Source: Emcibacteraceae bacterium
GTDB lineage: Bacteria; Pseudomonadota; Alphaproteobacteria; Sphingomonadales; Emcibacteraceae
DNA length: 64,000 bases
Direction of reading: 5' to 3'
Assembly (NCBI GenBank): GCA_021774795.1
Contig: JAJFIR010000048.1
Location: 62,001-126,000 of the forward strand
Shown piece by piece: positions 9,949 to 18,848 of the stretch (its first letter is position 1; each line of letters starts with the position of its first letter). Both the position numbers and the translations under genes were made by a program. The notes under the pieces are model-generated. The model ran no database searches. It was not told the DNA's origin and saw only the letters and a list, made by a program, of their open reading frames with translations.

Positions 9949-11001
9949 ATGAACAGCCTTTCTTCCAATATAACCCCACTTCATAAGCCTGTATTCAGGT
10001 ATATTCTCATGTCTTTTTACTATCTTATTGTTGGATTTTGCACGGTGGGTATCTGGCTTAAATGGGACGCAATAAATTCTCCTGATCTGCGGGAACAGTA
10101 TACGTCTCATATTTATGAGGAAGGCTTCGAAGCTGTTGCAGTAACAGTGCCGTTTCCGGTGATTGATGAAAGTAATGATTTTTTAAAAAGGCTTGCGCGC
10201 CGCACGCCCCCAGTACCGGCACCGGAAATCATTATCAAACCCGAACGCAACGATCAAGCCAGCGAAGCATGGCAGAAATATGCCGCCGCCGGGGTGAGTG
10301 TTCCTGAAAATAATGCGAAAGTTATTCTGGTTATTGATGATCTTGGTATCGTTAAAGGTATCAGCAAACAAATGATTGATATGGACGTGCCGCTAACCTT
10401 ATCGTTTCTGCCTTATGCAAGCGGGATAAGCGCACAGGTCAATGACGCCTATGCCAAAGGTCATGACATTCTGGTTCACGTGCCGATGGAACCAAAGGGC
10501 AGGGCTGATCCGGGTCCTCATGCCCTTCTATCCGGCACCACCGCGCGAGTGCAAATGACATCAATTGATTATAATTTGGGGCAATTTTCAAACTATATAG
10601 GTATAAATAATCATATGGGCAGTACCTTTACCGAGGACGCTGAAGCGGTGGATCGGCTTCTGAACGTCGTTAAGGATAAAGGATTGATGGTCCTGGACAG
10701 CAAAACCACCAGTAAAAGCCTGCTTGAAGAAATGGCCTATAAAAAAAATATTCCCGTGACCAACCGCGATGTGTTTTTGGATAATGTGCGCGATGTGGAT
10801 TATATCATGGGGCAACTTGCGAAACTGGAGCGGATCGCAAAACGTGATGGCACCGCCCTGGCCATCGGCCACCCGTACGCACAAACCGTGACGGCATTGA
10901 AAAAATGGATACCGACGCTCAAAGCCAAGGGCATTACCATTGTGCCCATATCCCAAATCATAAAAGAAAAATATTCTGACACGCTGCTCGCCGCGAAGTG
11001 A
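9949..11001 (+). CDS. Divergent polysaccharide deacetylase family protein (YibQ-like)
   Basis: A 350-residue protein with one N-terminal membrane segment (about residues 20-40), then a proline-rich linker and a DUF610-type deacetylase-like domain from about 120. Characteristic stretches are VILVIDDLGI, LTLSFLPYA, HDILVHVPMEPKG, NNHMGSTFT and GTALAIGHPY. The family has a NodB-like barrel, but its enzyme activity is poorly established. In proteobacteria the gene often neighbours envC/ctpA division genes; here it sits alone, divergent from parE. The ATG at 10009 is a possible alternative start that would shorten the cytoplasmic tail. Confidence 0.87.
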   Translation: MNSLSSNITPLHKPVFRYILMSFYYLIVGFCTVGIWLKWDAINSPDLREQYTSHIYEEGFEAVAVTVPFPVIDESNDFLKRLARRTPPVPAPEIIIKPERNDQASEAWQKYAAAGVSVPENNAKVILVIDDLGIVKGISKQMIDMDVPLTLSFLPYASGISAQVNDAYAKGHDILVHVPMEPKGRADPGPHALLSGTTARVQMTSIDYNLGQFSNYIGINNHMGSTFTEDAEAVDRLLNVVKDKGLMVLDSKTTSKSLLEEMAYKKNIPVTNRDVFLDNVRDVDYIMGQLAKLERIAKRDGTALAIGHPYAQTVTALKKWIPTLKAKGITIVPISQIIKEKYSDTLLAAK

Positions 11002-11097
11002 AACTTCATTCTTGATCCTTGAACGTCGATTGCTTTTGCGATTATTATAGCCACATGGTAATTCTCGCTAACACCTCTAAAAATAAGGAAACTGATT

Positions 11098-11511
11098 ATG
11101 AAACATTTGCTAATTTTTCTGTTAGTAGCTGTCGCCTTCGGGATGCCCGCGACTGCTCAGAACAAGCAACCTCGACACTTGCTTGACGGATCCAGTGCCA
11201 ATTACTATTACCAAACGGGAAGGGCGATCCACATTGAATTTTATGATGGCAAGTTGAAATATAACTGGATCGCAGGCCCATCGGAAGGCAACGGCAGTGA
11301 AGATATTCCCTATCAGTCCCGTAAAATCGGCGACGGTGTCTATGTGGTCAACTGGGTCGAAGACGCGCATCCGGATTTTATAACCATAATTTTCAACTTC
11401 AAAACCAATGTCATGTATTCATCGGGTATTCTTCGCTTCGCAACAGCGGATCAAATGGTTGTTTTTGATGGCGGCATTCTTGAAGATGTTAATTTGGTCA
11501 CAAAAGAATGA
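11098..11511 (+). CDS. Small exported protein, MoaF-like domain
   Basis: A 137-residue protein with a clear signal peptide (LLIFLLVAVAFGMPATAQ, cleavage after about residue 20) behind an AAGGA ribosome site. The mature part has the alternating short strands of the MoaF/lipocalin-like family: IHIEFYDGKLKYNWI, DIPYQSRKIGDGVYVVNWVED and FITIIFNFKTNVMYSSGIL. Proteins with this domain may bind small ligands; no catalytic function can be claimed. It may be cotranscribed with the deacetylase-like gene 96 bases upstream, but no coupling is visible. Assignment to MoaF is by pattern recall, not a search. Confidence 0.7.
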   Translation: MKHLLIFLLVAVAFGMPATAQNKQPRHLLDGSSANYYYQTGRAIHIEFYDGKLKYNWIAGPSEGNGSEDIPYQSRKIGDGVYVVNWVEDAHPDFITIIFNFKTNVMYSSGILRFATADQMVVFDGGILEDVNLVTKE

Positions 11512-11624
11512 AACTATAATACAATACCCTTCGCCAATAATATATTTGCGTTTTTACAGATGACGCAAAATGGCCGCAGTAAACGCCTTGGTCAATGGCC
11601 CGGATTTGTGTGAGGACATCACTT

Positions 11625-11840
11625 TTATTTTTGAATGTCTTGATTGTTCATTAATAGCCGTCTCCGGAAAATAAAAAGCCCAAAAGCGACAACCAGTGAC
11701 GCAATTGCCCAATAAATATATCTGTCGTGGATTAATAGACTCATTTCGATGCCGGGCCGCCAATCAATCGTCATTGACCATAAAGCCCCGGTAAAGATAA
11801 TCGAAATATAATATGAGCCATTTATTAGTTTTAAGATCAT
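11625..11840 (-). CDS. Putative small membrane protein
   Basis: A 71-codon frame with two hydrophobic segments (about residues 8-24 and 43-59), the second followed by FRRRL, which suits the positive-inside rule. That pattern is unlikely to arise by chance in non-coding DNA, but the ribosome site upstream of the ATG is poor and I recognise no family. It opposes the preceding MoaF-like gene (convergent). Treat as a possible gene only. Confidence 0.35.
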   Translation of the reverse strand: MILKLINGSYYISIIFTGALWSMTIDWRPGIEMSLLIHDRYIYWAIASLVVAFGLFIFRRRLLMNNQDIQK

Positions 11841-12184
11841 AGGATTACATTAGCGCATAGATCGTTAACAAAATACTTATTAGGAAATTGTGCCAAATCA
11901 AACTGCGGGTGTCCGCTTTAGGTGGTGATCTCAATCGGTCGCTGCAACACATGCTTCAAAACGTATGATCTTCACCTTTAATGAAAGCCATCATCAATAA
12001 TCTCAACTGTGGTTAAAACACTACTATAGGGGAAGATGCGGACTTTTCAGACAGCTTCGCCCAAAGCAGGAGCACAAATATATTATAGGCGGAGGCTATT
12101 GCGTTGTGTACGGGACTGATAAGGCTTAATATATATGTATATATTGATATGTGTTATTAAATAGAACCAGAGGAATTGACTTTA
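11841..12184. other. Gene-free stretch of about 340 bases
   Basis: No convincing frame on either strand. It contains a segment near 11911-11948 (CGCTTTAGG...ATCTCAAT) that resembles one in the gap at 15403-15442. The last 60 bases are very AT-rich and likely carry the promoter of the PLP-enzyme gene, which has an AGAGGA ribosome site at about 12169-12174. Confidence 0.5.
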
Positions 12185-13153
12185 ATGCTAAGTTTTTCAG
12201 ATATTGTGGACGCACGAGAAAAGTTATCTCCTTACCTAACAGATACACCAGTTCGAAATTACAAGAGCCTTGATGATGAAATCGGCGAAGGTGTACGTGC
12301 TTTCGTTAAACATGAAAATCACTTGCCGACAAACTCATTTAAATACCGTAATGGTCTTTCAGCCGTAATAGCCTTGTCAAAAGAGCAAAAGCAAAGAGGC
12401 GTTATTGCTACGACTCTGGGAAATCATGGACAAGGTGTCGCCATTGCCTCGACCATGTTGGGGATCAAATCAAAAATTTATGTTCCCCTCAATAACAATC
12501 CAGAAAAAAACGAAGCAATTCGTAACTTTGGTGGAATGTTGGTCGAGGCCGGGGAAGATTATAGCGAAACCATCAGAATTGCTGAAGCGGAGGCGCTTGA
12601 AAACAATCTAGTAATGATCCACTCGTTTACCAATCAGACGGTTTGTGCCGGAGCCGGAACATTGAGTCTCGAAATGTTAAAACAAATCCCCGATCTTGAT
12701 GCCTTGGTGCTTTCTGTTGGAGGAGGGTCTCATGCAGTTGGAGCCATAATTGTAGCGAGAAAGCTTAATCCAAAAATTAGGATCTACGGTGTCCAAGCAG
12801 AGCAAGCGCCGGCTGTTCACGATTCATGGCATGCAGGACGAGTTCTTAAAAGTAAAAAAAATCATACTTTTGCCGATGGTATTCGAGTGACGGCTCCCGC
12901 CGGGTTTGGTTTTGAAGTATTAAGAGAAGGCTTGACAGATTTTATTACTGTTAGCGAGTTTGAAATTGCAAATGCTTTAAGGATGTACATACGTAATACT
13001 CACAATTTATGTGAAGGAGCGGCAGCAGCAGGTTTAGCCGGACTTTTGAAACTTCGCAAGACACTGGCTGGAAAAAAAGTAGGTCTCGTTTTGACCGGGA
13101 GTAACATTGACCAAAAAACCCTTCTTTCAGTATTGAATGAAAAGAACACTTAA
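12185..13153 (+). CDS. PLP-dependent threonine/serine dehydratase-like enzyme
   Basis: A 322-residue fold-type II PLP enzyme. The PLP lysine is Lys53 in the segment NSFKYRNG. TTLGNHGQGVAIAS is the Asn/Gly substrate loop and SVGGGSHAVGA the phosphate-binding glycine loop (family usually SGGGG.. or VGGGGL). The length matches the catalytic domain of threonine ammonia-lyases, serine racemases and EutB-type hydroxyectoine-pathway enzymes, without an ACT regulatory domain. Substrate unresolved. I chose ATG 12185, which has AGAGGA at good spacing; an in-frame TTG at 12176 lies too close to that site. It stands alone. Confidence 0.87.
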   Translation: MLSFSDIVDAREKLSPYLTDTPVRNYKSLDDEIGEGVRAFVKHENHLPTNSFKYRNGLSAVIALSKEQKQRGVIATTLGNHGQGVAIASTMLGIKSKIYVPLNNNPEKNEAIRNFGGMLVEAGEDYSETIRIAEAEALENNLVMIHSFTNQTVCAGAGTLSLEMLKQIPDLDALVLSVGGGSHAVGAIIVARKLNPKIRIYGVQAEQAPAVHDSWHAGRVLKSKKNHTFADGIRVTAPAGFGFEVLREGLTDFITVSEFEIANALRMYIRNTHNLCEGAAAAGLAGLLKLRKTLAGKKVGLVLTGSNIDQKTLLSVLNEKNT

Positions 13154-13272
13154 ATGTTGAATTTTTTAATTTAGTCGCCATTGACCGTCAAAAGGAATTA
13201 GTCGTGATGTTGGAAGCGGAAATGGGGCGAGCCTTAAGACCTCACAACGCCTAGCATCAGCTTAACCTTATA

Positions 13273-13626
13273 TTATTGATCAAGGATCACGTCAAATCCA
13301 CCATATATCATACGGTCACTGTCAAATGGTATGGGATCATTTTCCATTTCAGCATGCATGTCCTCGACTATTTTCTTATGAACTTTATCGCGTGCAGCCT
13401 TATCCGGCCAGGTAACCCATGAAAAAACCACGGCCTCATCCGGTTCACGCATTACGGCCGTATGCATTGAATTAAGTTTCCCTTCCGGAACATCATTACC
13501 CCAACATTCATAAACCGATAATGCTCCGTGCCTTTTATAAATCCTGGCTATTTTTTCAGAGAAAGAGAGGTAAGAATCTTTGTTGGCTGTGGGGATCGGT
13601 AGTAAAAACCCGACTACATATGTCAT
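13273..13626 (-). CDS. DUF1428 family protein (YbaA-like)
   Basis: A 117-residue soluble protein of the DUF1428 family (alpha/beta ferredoxin-like barrel). Recognised from the N-terminus YVVGFLLPIP, the segment GALSVYECWGNDVPEGK, VVFSWVTWPDKAARDKVH and the end MIYGGFDVIL. An AGGAG ribosome site precedes the ATG. The family is widespread and of unknown biochemical function. It lies just upstream of, and in the same direction as, no obvious partner; the next minus gene (13678-15234) is 51 bases upstream and could be in the same transcript. Confidence 0.88.
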   Translation of the reverse strand: MTYVVGFLLPIPTANKDSYLSFSEKIARIYKRHGALSVYECWGNDVPEGKLNSMHTAVMREPDEAVVFSWVTWPDKAARDKVHKKIVEDMHAEMENDPIPFDSDRMIYGGFDVILDQ

Positions 13627-13677
13627 ATTATGCTCCTCTATTTTTTATCAAAGAACAATCACACGATAATCCCTATA

Positions 13678-15234
13678 TTAATGACCGTCAACTCGTCGGA
13701 TAATTTGGCCCGGCCGGGCACCCGTGGCTTTTTCTCTATTCCAAACCAATTCACCATTAACCCAAACCGCGTCTATTCCCGTTGAATATTGAAGCGAATT
13801 CTCGAATGTTGCATGATCTTGAATATTATCCGGATCAAAAAGCACAAGATCAGCTGCAAAGCCTATCTTAATAATTCCTCTATTACTGATCCCTAAATTT
13901 TTAGCGGGAAGACTGGTCATTTTTCTAATTGCTTCGCTTAATGAAAGAATGCCCTTGTCGCGGACGTAACGAGCAAGAACACGGGCGAATGTACCTTGTC
14001 CCCTTGGGTGGCTGTCATCTATGCCGCCGTCGGTTGTTATCGCCGTGAAAGGCCATTTCATGAAGGTTTCTATGTCCTGTTCGCCAATATTTCGGCCGAT
14101 GACACGTTCTTCTATGCCTTCTTTTTGCGCTCGCAGTAATAAATTCATCAAAAGATCAACGGGATCTACATTTTGCTCGATCGCTAACTGTTCTAAAGTT
14201 TTGCCAATATAAGATGGCTCACCCTCATAATCGGTAATGGTAACCGATGACGGTGATGCGATCGAAGTAAGGGCATATTGCGCGGCGGCTCGGTCCGTAT
14301 AATCCCGCGCTGGCATCAAAATCGCCATCGGCGCTTTCCATCCGTCATAAGGATAAATATCGGCGGTTATATCAAGGCCCGCTGCACGGGCACCATTTAA
14401 CTTTTTAAGAACGTCTGATGAGCCGCCAAATAATTCATACATAGCCAGTTTTATGTGGCTTATATTCGCCGGTATATTCGCTTCTCTGGCAATTGTTAAG
14501 ACTTCTTCGATTGCTTCATTTACCTTAACGTCTTCACTTCTGATGTGGCTGGTATATTTACCGCCGAATTTTGCTGCAACCTTTGCCAATGCAATGACTT
14601 CTTCGGTGGTTGAATATAATGACGGCTCATATTCAAGTCCGGTAGAGAGGCCAAGCGCGCCGGATTTAAGATCACGTTCCAACATTGCAATCATTTGGTC
14701 CAATTGATCATCGGATGCGGCCCTTCTAAAGTCTTCCCCCATGACAATTTCACGGTAGGTATCATGGGGCGCAAAATAAGCCAGATTAAGTGCAGCCGGA
14801 TTTTTCTCAAATATCGCCATGCTGTGTTCGATGGAAACAAACGGCTCACCAAATGTCGATGCGCCGCCGTCAAGCCCGCTGACAATAGTTGTTATCCCTT
14901 GCCCGAGCGCGCTGGCGGGCGCGGGCTTGGCCATCAGCTTCGTATCATGGTGACTATGCGGGTCAATAAACCCGGGTGCGAGCGCTAAACCATTCGCGTT
15001 CCATATTGTTTCACCTTCGCGGGCATCAATTACACCGATCTGGGCGATAAAACAGTCCTCTATTCTCACATCTGCCGGATAACTCCCGCCACCTGTTCCG
15101 TCGTAAATGACGGCGTTCTTAATCAGAGTAGATAATACCCCTGATTTCACTTCTTTGACTTCGTCGCTAGCGCAAGAACAAAGAAACATAAACGCAGCAC
15201 AAAATGTTAAATGACGAAGATAGATGTTAGACAT
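13678..15234 (-). CDS. N-acyl-D-amino-acid deacylase family lipoprotein
   Basis: A 518-residue amidohydrolase. The first residues look like a lipoprotein signal ending FLCSCAS, although Cys at the -2 position of the lipobox is unusual. The HxH metal motif is GFIDPHSHHDTK. TSHIRSE, NISHIKLA and DIYPYDGW are typical of the D-aminoacylase/dihydroorotase-like subgroup, and TTDGGIDDSHPRGQGTFAR is the late Asp-containing loop of that group. Expected activity is hydrolysis of N-acylated amino acids or peptides outside the cytoplasm; the true substrate is unknown. An AGGAAA ribosome site precedes the ATG. Confidence 0.87.
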   Translation of the reverse strand: MSNIYLRHLTFCAAFMFLCSCASDEVKEVKSGVLSTLIKNAVIYDGTGGGSYPADVRIEDCFIAQIGVIDAREGETIWNANGLALAPGFIDPHSHHDTKLMAKPAPASALGQGITTIVSGLDGGASTFGEPFVSIEHSMAIFEKNPAALNLAYFAPHDTYREIVMGEDFRRAASDDQLDQMIAMLERDLKSGALGLSTGLEYEPSLYSTTEEVIALAKVAAKFGGKYTSHIRSEDVKVNEAIEEVLTIAREANIPANISHIKLAMYELFGGSSDVLKKLNGARAAGLDITADIYPYDGWKAPMAILMPARDYTDRAAAQYALTSIASPSSVTITDYEGEPSYIGKTLEQLAIEQNVDPVDLLMNLLLRAQKEGIEERVIGRNIGEQDIETFMKWPFTAITTDGGIDDSHPRGQGTFARVLARYVRDKGILSLSEAIRKMTSLPAKNLGISNRGIIKIGFAADLVLFDPDNIQDHATFENSLQYSTGIDAVWVNGELVWNREKATGARPGQIIRRVDGH

Positions 15235-15543
15235 TTTATTTCCTAGCTAGCGGAGCCGTTGGCATTGTGGGTTGAAAGTTTTGGTAAGTAATCGGGCGAG
15301 CATATTGCATTTCAATTTTATAGTAAACACCAACGCTCAATTGTCTAAACCCTTTATTGTTAGAGTTCGCTCGGCTACGGAAACTGCCATTCTATACAAA
15401 AGGTCGCTTTTGGCATCTAAAGCGCAATCTCAATGACCACTATAAGCAGTCGTTCATTATGGATATAAATTTCGGTAATTGTGGAATTTTTTGAGTGGGC
15501 CCAATCGGCTCTAATCAGACAATTATCATCTTTAACAGCAGGA
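15235..15543. other. Gene-free stretch of about 310 bases
   Basis: No credible coding frame. Positions 15404-15423 form a small hairpin (CGCTTT, 8-base loop, AAAGCG), followed by CAATCTCAATGACC. The same word order occurs loosely at 11911-11948. The part near 15235-15260 includes the ribosome site and likely promoter of the deacylase gene. Confidence 0.45.
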
Positions 15544-16125
15544 TTAACCCGTTTCACCATCTTTTAAATGACGACTGAGGACCCAGCAATATCCGTCAGG
15601 GTCAAGGATATAGCTTTCGCGAAGCCCGTGTGGTTTGTTGCGGCTTTCAAATAAAACTTTATACCCGTTTTCAATCGCTTCCGCTTCGGCCTGGTCCGGG
15701 TCTTGATTATAAAGGCGTAGTTCAACACCGCGCCCGCGACCGTCCTGGCCTTCCACAAGTCCCAAAAGGGGGTTGCTATGATAGGTTCCGTCGAAATGAA
15801 GCATCCAGACATCTTCGCCGTGACGCATAATCGCGAAATTGTCGTCCGCATACATGGCGTCGGCTTTCAGGACTTTTTTCGAAAATTCTACCGCAGCGGC
15901 GACATCCGTAACAAGTAGACTAATACCCACGCCGGAAAGGGACTGACCAAATTTTGCCGGGTTCGGCGCACCGCCGTCTTCTCCCATCATTGCGTTTTGC
16001 GGCATCGGTGCAGCATTTACTTCTTCGCTTATTTTACCGCCGGGAAGCACCATTGCTGTGCTGACACCCGCCAAAGTAATACCTGTTTTGTTCATAAATT
16101 TGCGTCTTGAATATGTGTCCATCAT
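15544..16125 (-). CDS. Tat-exported VOC (glyoxalase/dioxygenase fold) protein
   Basis: A VOC-superfamily domain (about residues 60-190) behind a twin-arginine signal: YSRRKFMNKTGITLAGVS, with hydrophobic core and cleavage later in the Ala-rich stretch. Domain cues are GVGISLLVTDVAAAVEFSKKVL, FAIMRHGEDVWMLHFDG, GVELRLYNQD and SYILDPDGYCW, which ends in the usual Asp/Tyr-rich strand. I start it at ATG 16125 (a second ATG follows at 16122) because a GGGA site precedes it; the open frame extends 30 codons further, but without Tat sense. VOC proteins are normally cytosolic, so export by Tat is unusual and suggests a metal cofactor. Function unknown. Confidence 0.82.
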   Translation of the reverse strand: MMDTYSRRKFMNKTGITLAGVSTAMVLPGGKISEEVNAAPMPQNAMMGEDGGAPNPAKFGQSLSGVGISLLVTDVAAAVEFSKKVLKADAMYADDNFAIMRHGEDVWMLHFDGTYHSNPLLGLVEGQDGRGRGVELRLYNQDPDQAEAEAIENGYKVLFESRNKPHGLRESYILDPDGYCWVLSRHLKDGETG

Positions 16126-16339
16126 TTTTTTCCCATAAGATATGCGGAGTGTATAGATTATGGCACTACTAGTCCAGAACATGATATCGTACTTTAAAAG
16201 TAACCTCGGGGACACTCTTCAATATCAAACTTGTTTTAAAATAAGTGTGTAAATGATATGTAATAATTTATATATAATTGGCTTTAACGTGCAACAAAAA
16301 TCATTCATAAATAATAATATTTAGGAAACATATAAAATC

Positions 16340-17263
16340 ATGAAAATCGGATATATTGGTTTAGGAAAAATGGGTATGGGAATGGTCAAACTTCTGCTTG
16401 AAAAAGGGCACGAAGTCGTCGCCACAGACCCAAACGAAGAGACACGTAAAGAAGCCGAAGCAGCAGGCGCAGAAACCGTCATAAACCTTAGTGAATTTAA
16501 GGAAAAACTTCCCGGTGAAAAATTTATTTGGATTATGGTGCCACATCAAATCGTTGATACGGTTCTTAAGGACCTTAGTGACGTATTAACCGTAGGCGAC
16601 GTTATAATGGACGGCGGCAATTCAAATTATAATGATACGGTTAGAAGAGGGGCGGAGCTTAAAGAAAAGGGACTTGTCTTCATGGATGTTGGCACCAGCG
16701 GAGGACCAAGCGGCGCGCGAAACGGCGCCTGTATGATGATCGGCGGCTCGCGAGATAAATTTGAAAAATATGAACGGCTTTTTAAAGACCTAAGCGTTAA
16801 GGACGGGTATGGGTATATGGGCAAAACCGGGGCAGGGCATTATGTAAAAATGATCCATAACGGCATTGAATACGGAATGATGCAGGCAATTGGCGAAGGC
16901 TTTGAAATCCTAAAATCCAGCCTGTTTAATTTGGACCTTAAGGATGTTACAAAAATTTATAATAACGGAAGCGTTATTCAGTCCCGCCTGATCGGATGGC
17001 TTCAAAAAGCCTATGAAGAAGAAGGTGAAGACTTAAACGCCATCTCCGGCGAAGTATCCCATAGCGGTGAGGGTCAGTGGACTGTTGAAGAAGCAAAAAA
17101 TTGCCGCGTTGATGACAACACCACCAAACAAATATCTGTTCCGATTATTGAAGGGTCGTTGCAATTCAGGATCGATTCAACCGGAAATCCAAGCTATACG
17201 GGTCAGGTGGTTTCTGCACTGCGCAATCAGTTCGGCGGCCATCTTGTAAAGAAGAATGACTAA
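16340..17263 (+). CDS. gnd: 6-phosphogluconate dehydrogenase, decarboxylating (short form)
   Basis: A 307-residue protein of the short, GntZ/YqeC-type 6-phosphogluconate dehydrogenases (about 300 residues against 470 for the long form). The N-terminal Rossmann motif is GYIGLGKMGMGMV; MDGGNSNYNDT and DVGTSGGPSGARNGACMM are the substrate-binding block; GAGHYVKMIHNGIEYGMMQ holds the catalytic Lys and Asn. These short enzymes often prefer NAD. It converts 6-phosphogluconate to ribulose 5-phosphate and CO2. It is convergent with trpE (39-base gap). An AGGAAA site sits about 11 bases before the ATG. Confidence 0.93.
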   Translation: MKIGYIGLGKMGMGMVKLLLEKGHEVVATDPNEETRKEAEAAGAETVINLSEFKEKLPGEKFIWIMVPHQIVDTVLKDLSDVLTVGDVIMDGGNSNYNDTVRRGAELKEKGLVFMDVGTSGGPSGARNGACMMIGGSRDKFEKYERLFKDLSVKDGYGYMGKTGAGHYVKMIHNGIEYGMMQAIGEGFEILKSSLFNLDLKDVTKIYNNGSVIQSRLIGWLQKAYEEEGEDLNAISGEVSHSGEGQWTVEEAKNCRVDDNTTKQISVPIIEGSLQFRIDSTGNPSYTGQVVSALRNQFGGHLVKKND

Positions 17264-17302
17264 ATTTTGATTTTTAAAAGGAAAATATAATCTTATCCCG
17301 TT

Positions 17303-18826
17303 CTATTGAACGTTTTTATCCTGATCGGCGAAATGAACGGCTTCTTCTGCGGCGCGGACCAATGCACGGGCCTTTGCTTCGCATTCAGCATATTCTGACT
17401 GCCAGTTGCTGTCCGCAACTATACCGGCGCCCGCCTGCACATACATCGTGTTATCTTTAACAATTGCTGTGCGCAGTACAATGCAGGTATCCATGCTACC
17501 ATCGGCGGAAAAATAACCGACGGCACCCGCGTAAATACCGCGTTTCTCATGTTCGAGTTCATCTATTATTTCCATAGCGCGTACTTTGGGTGCGCCACTA
17601 ACGGTGCCGGCTGGAAAACCAGCAGCAAGAGCCTTTAATGCATCATAATCATCACGGATTTCGCCGCGTACATTGGACACGATATGCATGACATGAGAAT
17701 AATATTCTATGGTCATTTTATTTGTGAGTTCCACTGTTCCCACTTTTGAAACTCGACCCACATCATTGCGGCCAAGATCAAGAAGCATAAGATGTTCTGC
17801 GCGTTCTTTCGGGTCAGCGAGCAATTCTTCAGCATTTTTCTTGTCTTCCGTTGCGGTGGTACCGCGCGGTCGGGTACCGGCGATTGGTCTAATCGTGACT
17901 TCTTCGTCACGCACACGGACTAAAATTTCCGGACTTGAGCCAACGATGGAAAAATCATCAAAATTTAGATAATATAAAAATGGTGACGGGTTTGTGCGCC
18001 TCAATGCCCGATAAAGCGCAAAAGGCGGCAAATCAAAAGGCATGCTGAACCGCTGTGATAAAACTACCTGAAAAATATCGCCTGCGGTAATATATTCTTG
18101 CGCTCGTTCCACCATTTTTGCAAATTTTTCTTTCGAAGTATTTGATTTCGGCTCACTTAGTATATTTAATTCTGCCCCACTTGTGCGGGCGGAGCCAAGC
18201 GGTTGATCCAGTGCCGATATGATATCATTGAGGCGTTCTTCCGCTCTAAGGTAGGCAACTTCCGCACTTATATCGTCTTGCGGACGTACTGGCGTCACAA
18301 TAGTGATCAAGTCCGTAATGCTGTCAAACACCACCATAATGGTTGGGCGCATGAACATGCTATCACAAAGATTTAAAACGTCTTCGTTGGCCTCGGGCAA
18401 TTTTTCCATCAGCCGAACCATATCGTACCCCATATAACCAATAAGTCCGGCGGCGGATGGCGGCATTCCTTCCGGCAGGTCAATCAGACTTTCGGTAAAT
18501 AAATCTCTCAGGCTTTCCAGTGAGCCTTTTAATATCGGTTTAAAATCCTCTTCTTTAACGCCGCTGCGTGCTTTACGGGTTATTTCCGGGTTATCACCGT
18601 TACATCGCCAGATAATATCAGGCTTCAAGCCAATAAAAGTGTATCGACCACGAATGGCACCGCCTTCGACGGATTCGAGTAAGCTTGAATATGTTTCTTT
18701 TTCTACAAGCTTTAAATAGGCACTAATTGAGGTTTCAAGATCCGCGACCATGGTGGTCCAAACGACTTGTGCGCTCCCTTTATTATACAATGCCGAAAAT
18801 ACATTTTTGTCGGGAAGCACAGTCAT
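17303..18826 (-). CDS. trpE: Anthranilate synthase component I
   Basis: A 507-residue chorismate-utilising enzyme. The N-terminal domain carries the Ser-rich tryptophan-binding element (LLESVEGGAIRGRYTFIG). The catalytic domain has GDIFQVVLSQRF, SPFLYYLNFDDFSIVGSSPEILV, RPIAGTRPRG, LMLLDLGRNDVGRV, AGTVSGAPKVRAMEIIDELE and VQAGAGIVADS. It converts chorismate to anthranilate using ammonia supplied by TrpG. It lies 22 bases downstream of ppiD, a common alphaproteobacterial arrangement. The usual following trpG-trpD-trpC genes are absent; gnd converges instead, so the glutaminase subunit must be elsewhere. Confidence 0.95.
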   Translation of the reverse strand: MTVLPDKNVFSALYNKGSAQVVWTTMVADLETSISAYLKLVEKETYSSLLESVEGGAIRGRYTFIGLKPDIIWRCNGDNPEITRKARSGVKEEDFKPILKGSLESLRDLFTESLIDLPEGMPPSAAGLIGYMGYDMVRLMEKLPEANEDVLNLCDSMFMRPTIMVVFDSITDLITIVTPVRPQDDISAEVAYLRAEERLNDIISALDQPLGSARTSGAELNILSEPKSNTSKEKFAKMVERAQEYITAGDIFQVVLSQRFSMPFDLPPFALYRALRRTNPSPFLYYLNFDDFSIVGSSPEILVRVRDEEVTIRPIAGTRPRGTTATEDKKNAEELLADPKERAEHLMLLDLGRNDVGRVSKVGTVELTNKMTIEYYSHVMHIVSNVRGEIRDDYDALKALAAGFPAGTVSGAPKVRAMEIIDELEHEKRGIYAGAVGYFSADGSMDTCIVLRTAIVKDNTMYVQAGAGIVADSNWQSEYAECEAKARALVRAAEEAVHFADQDKNVQ

Positions 18827-18848
18827 CTTTCGGGCGGTCTATTTATCA

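Noticed and set aside
11545-11569. Terminator after the MoaF-like gene (TTTGCGT/ACGCAAA)
   Set aside because: Seven-bp stem with an 11-base loop and no T-run; not convincing.
13154-13272. Small frame ending in HNA-stop after the PLP-enzyme gene
   Set aside because: About 17 codons, no family pattern and no partner; likely non-coding.
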